Assembly: GCA_028678715.1 (NCBI GenBank)
Contig: JAJRCY010000003.1
Coordinates: 1-14,366, forward strand
Source: Methanomicrobiales archaeon
GTDB taxonomy: Archaea > Halobacteriota > Methanomicrobia > Methanomicrobiales > JACTUA01
DNA length: 14,366 nt
Direction: 5' to 3'
The notes below the pieces were generated by a model. The model made no database searches and was not told the origin of the DNA. It worked only from the letters and a program-made list of their open reading frames with translations. The position numbers and the translations under genes were made by a program. Shown here piece after piece: positions 14,350-14,366 of the stretch. The number at the start of each line of letters is the position of its first letter. The stretch's first letter is position 1.

Positions 14350-14366
14350 CGGACCACCAGGAGGAC
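14346..14366 (-). CDS. Last codons of an upstream gene overlapping pycA (partial)
   Basis: Read in the frame of the TGA that overlaps the pycA ATG (ATGA), the right edge encodes VLLVVR and stop. This is compatible with the end of a biotinyl domain such as that of pyruvate carboxylase subunit B, but six residues cannot establish identity or even that it is coding. Confidence 0.3.

Overview
The window looks like chromosomal DNA from a high-GC methanogenic archaeon, most likely of the order Methanomicrobiales (inferred from gene content; I could not run a phylogeny). The evidence is an archaeal translation initiation factor aIF1A, an elongator tRNA-Met with an archaeal bulge-helix-bulge intron and an ATGC box-B start site, TATA-type promoters (several apparently leaderless), a separate pyruvate carboxylase subunit A, rubrerythrin, and a rubredoxin-glutamate synthase fusion. 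Most genes lie on the minus strand.

Left part (1-2250): the 3' end of an unrecognised plus-strand gene is followed by a hairpin. Next, on the minus strand, come a DUF1622-type membrane gene broken by an in-frame TAG, a DUF6448-like gene, and a polytopic membrane iron-sulfur protein of the NapH/COG0348 type. Centre-left (2255-4932): a minus-strand FMN/iron-sulfur glutamate-synthase-type protein with an N-terminal rubredoxin domain lies 48 bases upstream of the NapH-like gene and probably shares a transcript with it. Plus-strand aIF1A then converges on minus-strand rubrerythrin. The rubredoxin fusion, the membrane iron-sulfur protein and rubrerythrin suggest electron-transfer and oxidative-stress chemistry, but that link is inferred only from proximity.

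Centre (5228-7498): a small secreted helical protein and a VOC-fold protein (minus) are followed by an unusually AT-rich island with palindromes, which leads into a plus-strand gene for a secreted beta-rich protein I do not recognise. Centre-right (7671-10388): a complete P2A-type calcium-type ATPase.

Right part (10389-14366): a 400-base gap with small repeats; the intron-bearing tRNA-Met; a winged-helix protein with a degenerate nucleotidyltransferase domain, whose start codon abuts a 40-bp palindrome lying over its promoter; a COG2426-type membrane protein that seems to start at CTG; a gap holding two of three copies of a GC-rich hairpin repeat; and pycA, whose start overlaps the stop of an upstream gene by four bases. 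I found no phage, CRISPR, toxin-antitoxin or other obvious defence system. The most notable points are the palindrome-regulator arrangement, the hairpin repeat family, the TAG-interrupted gene and the CTG start.
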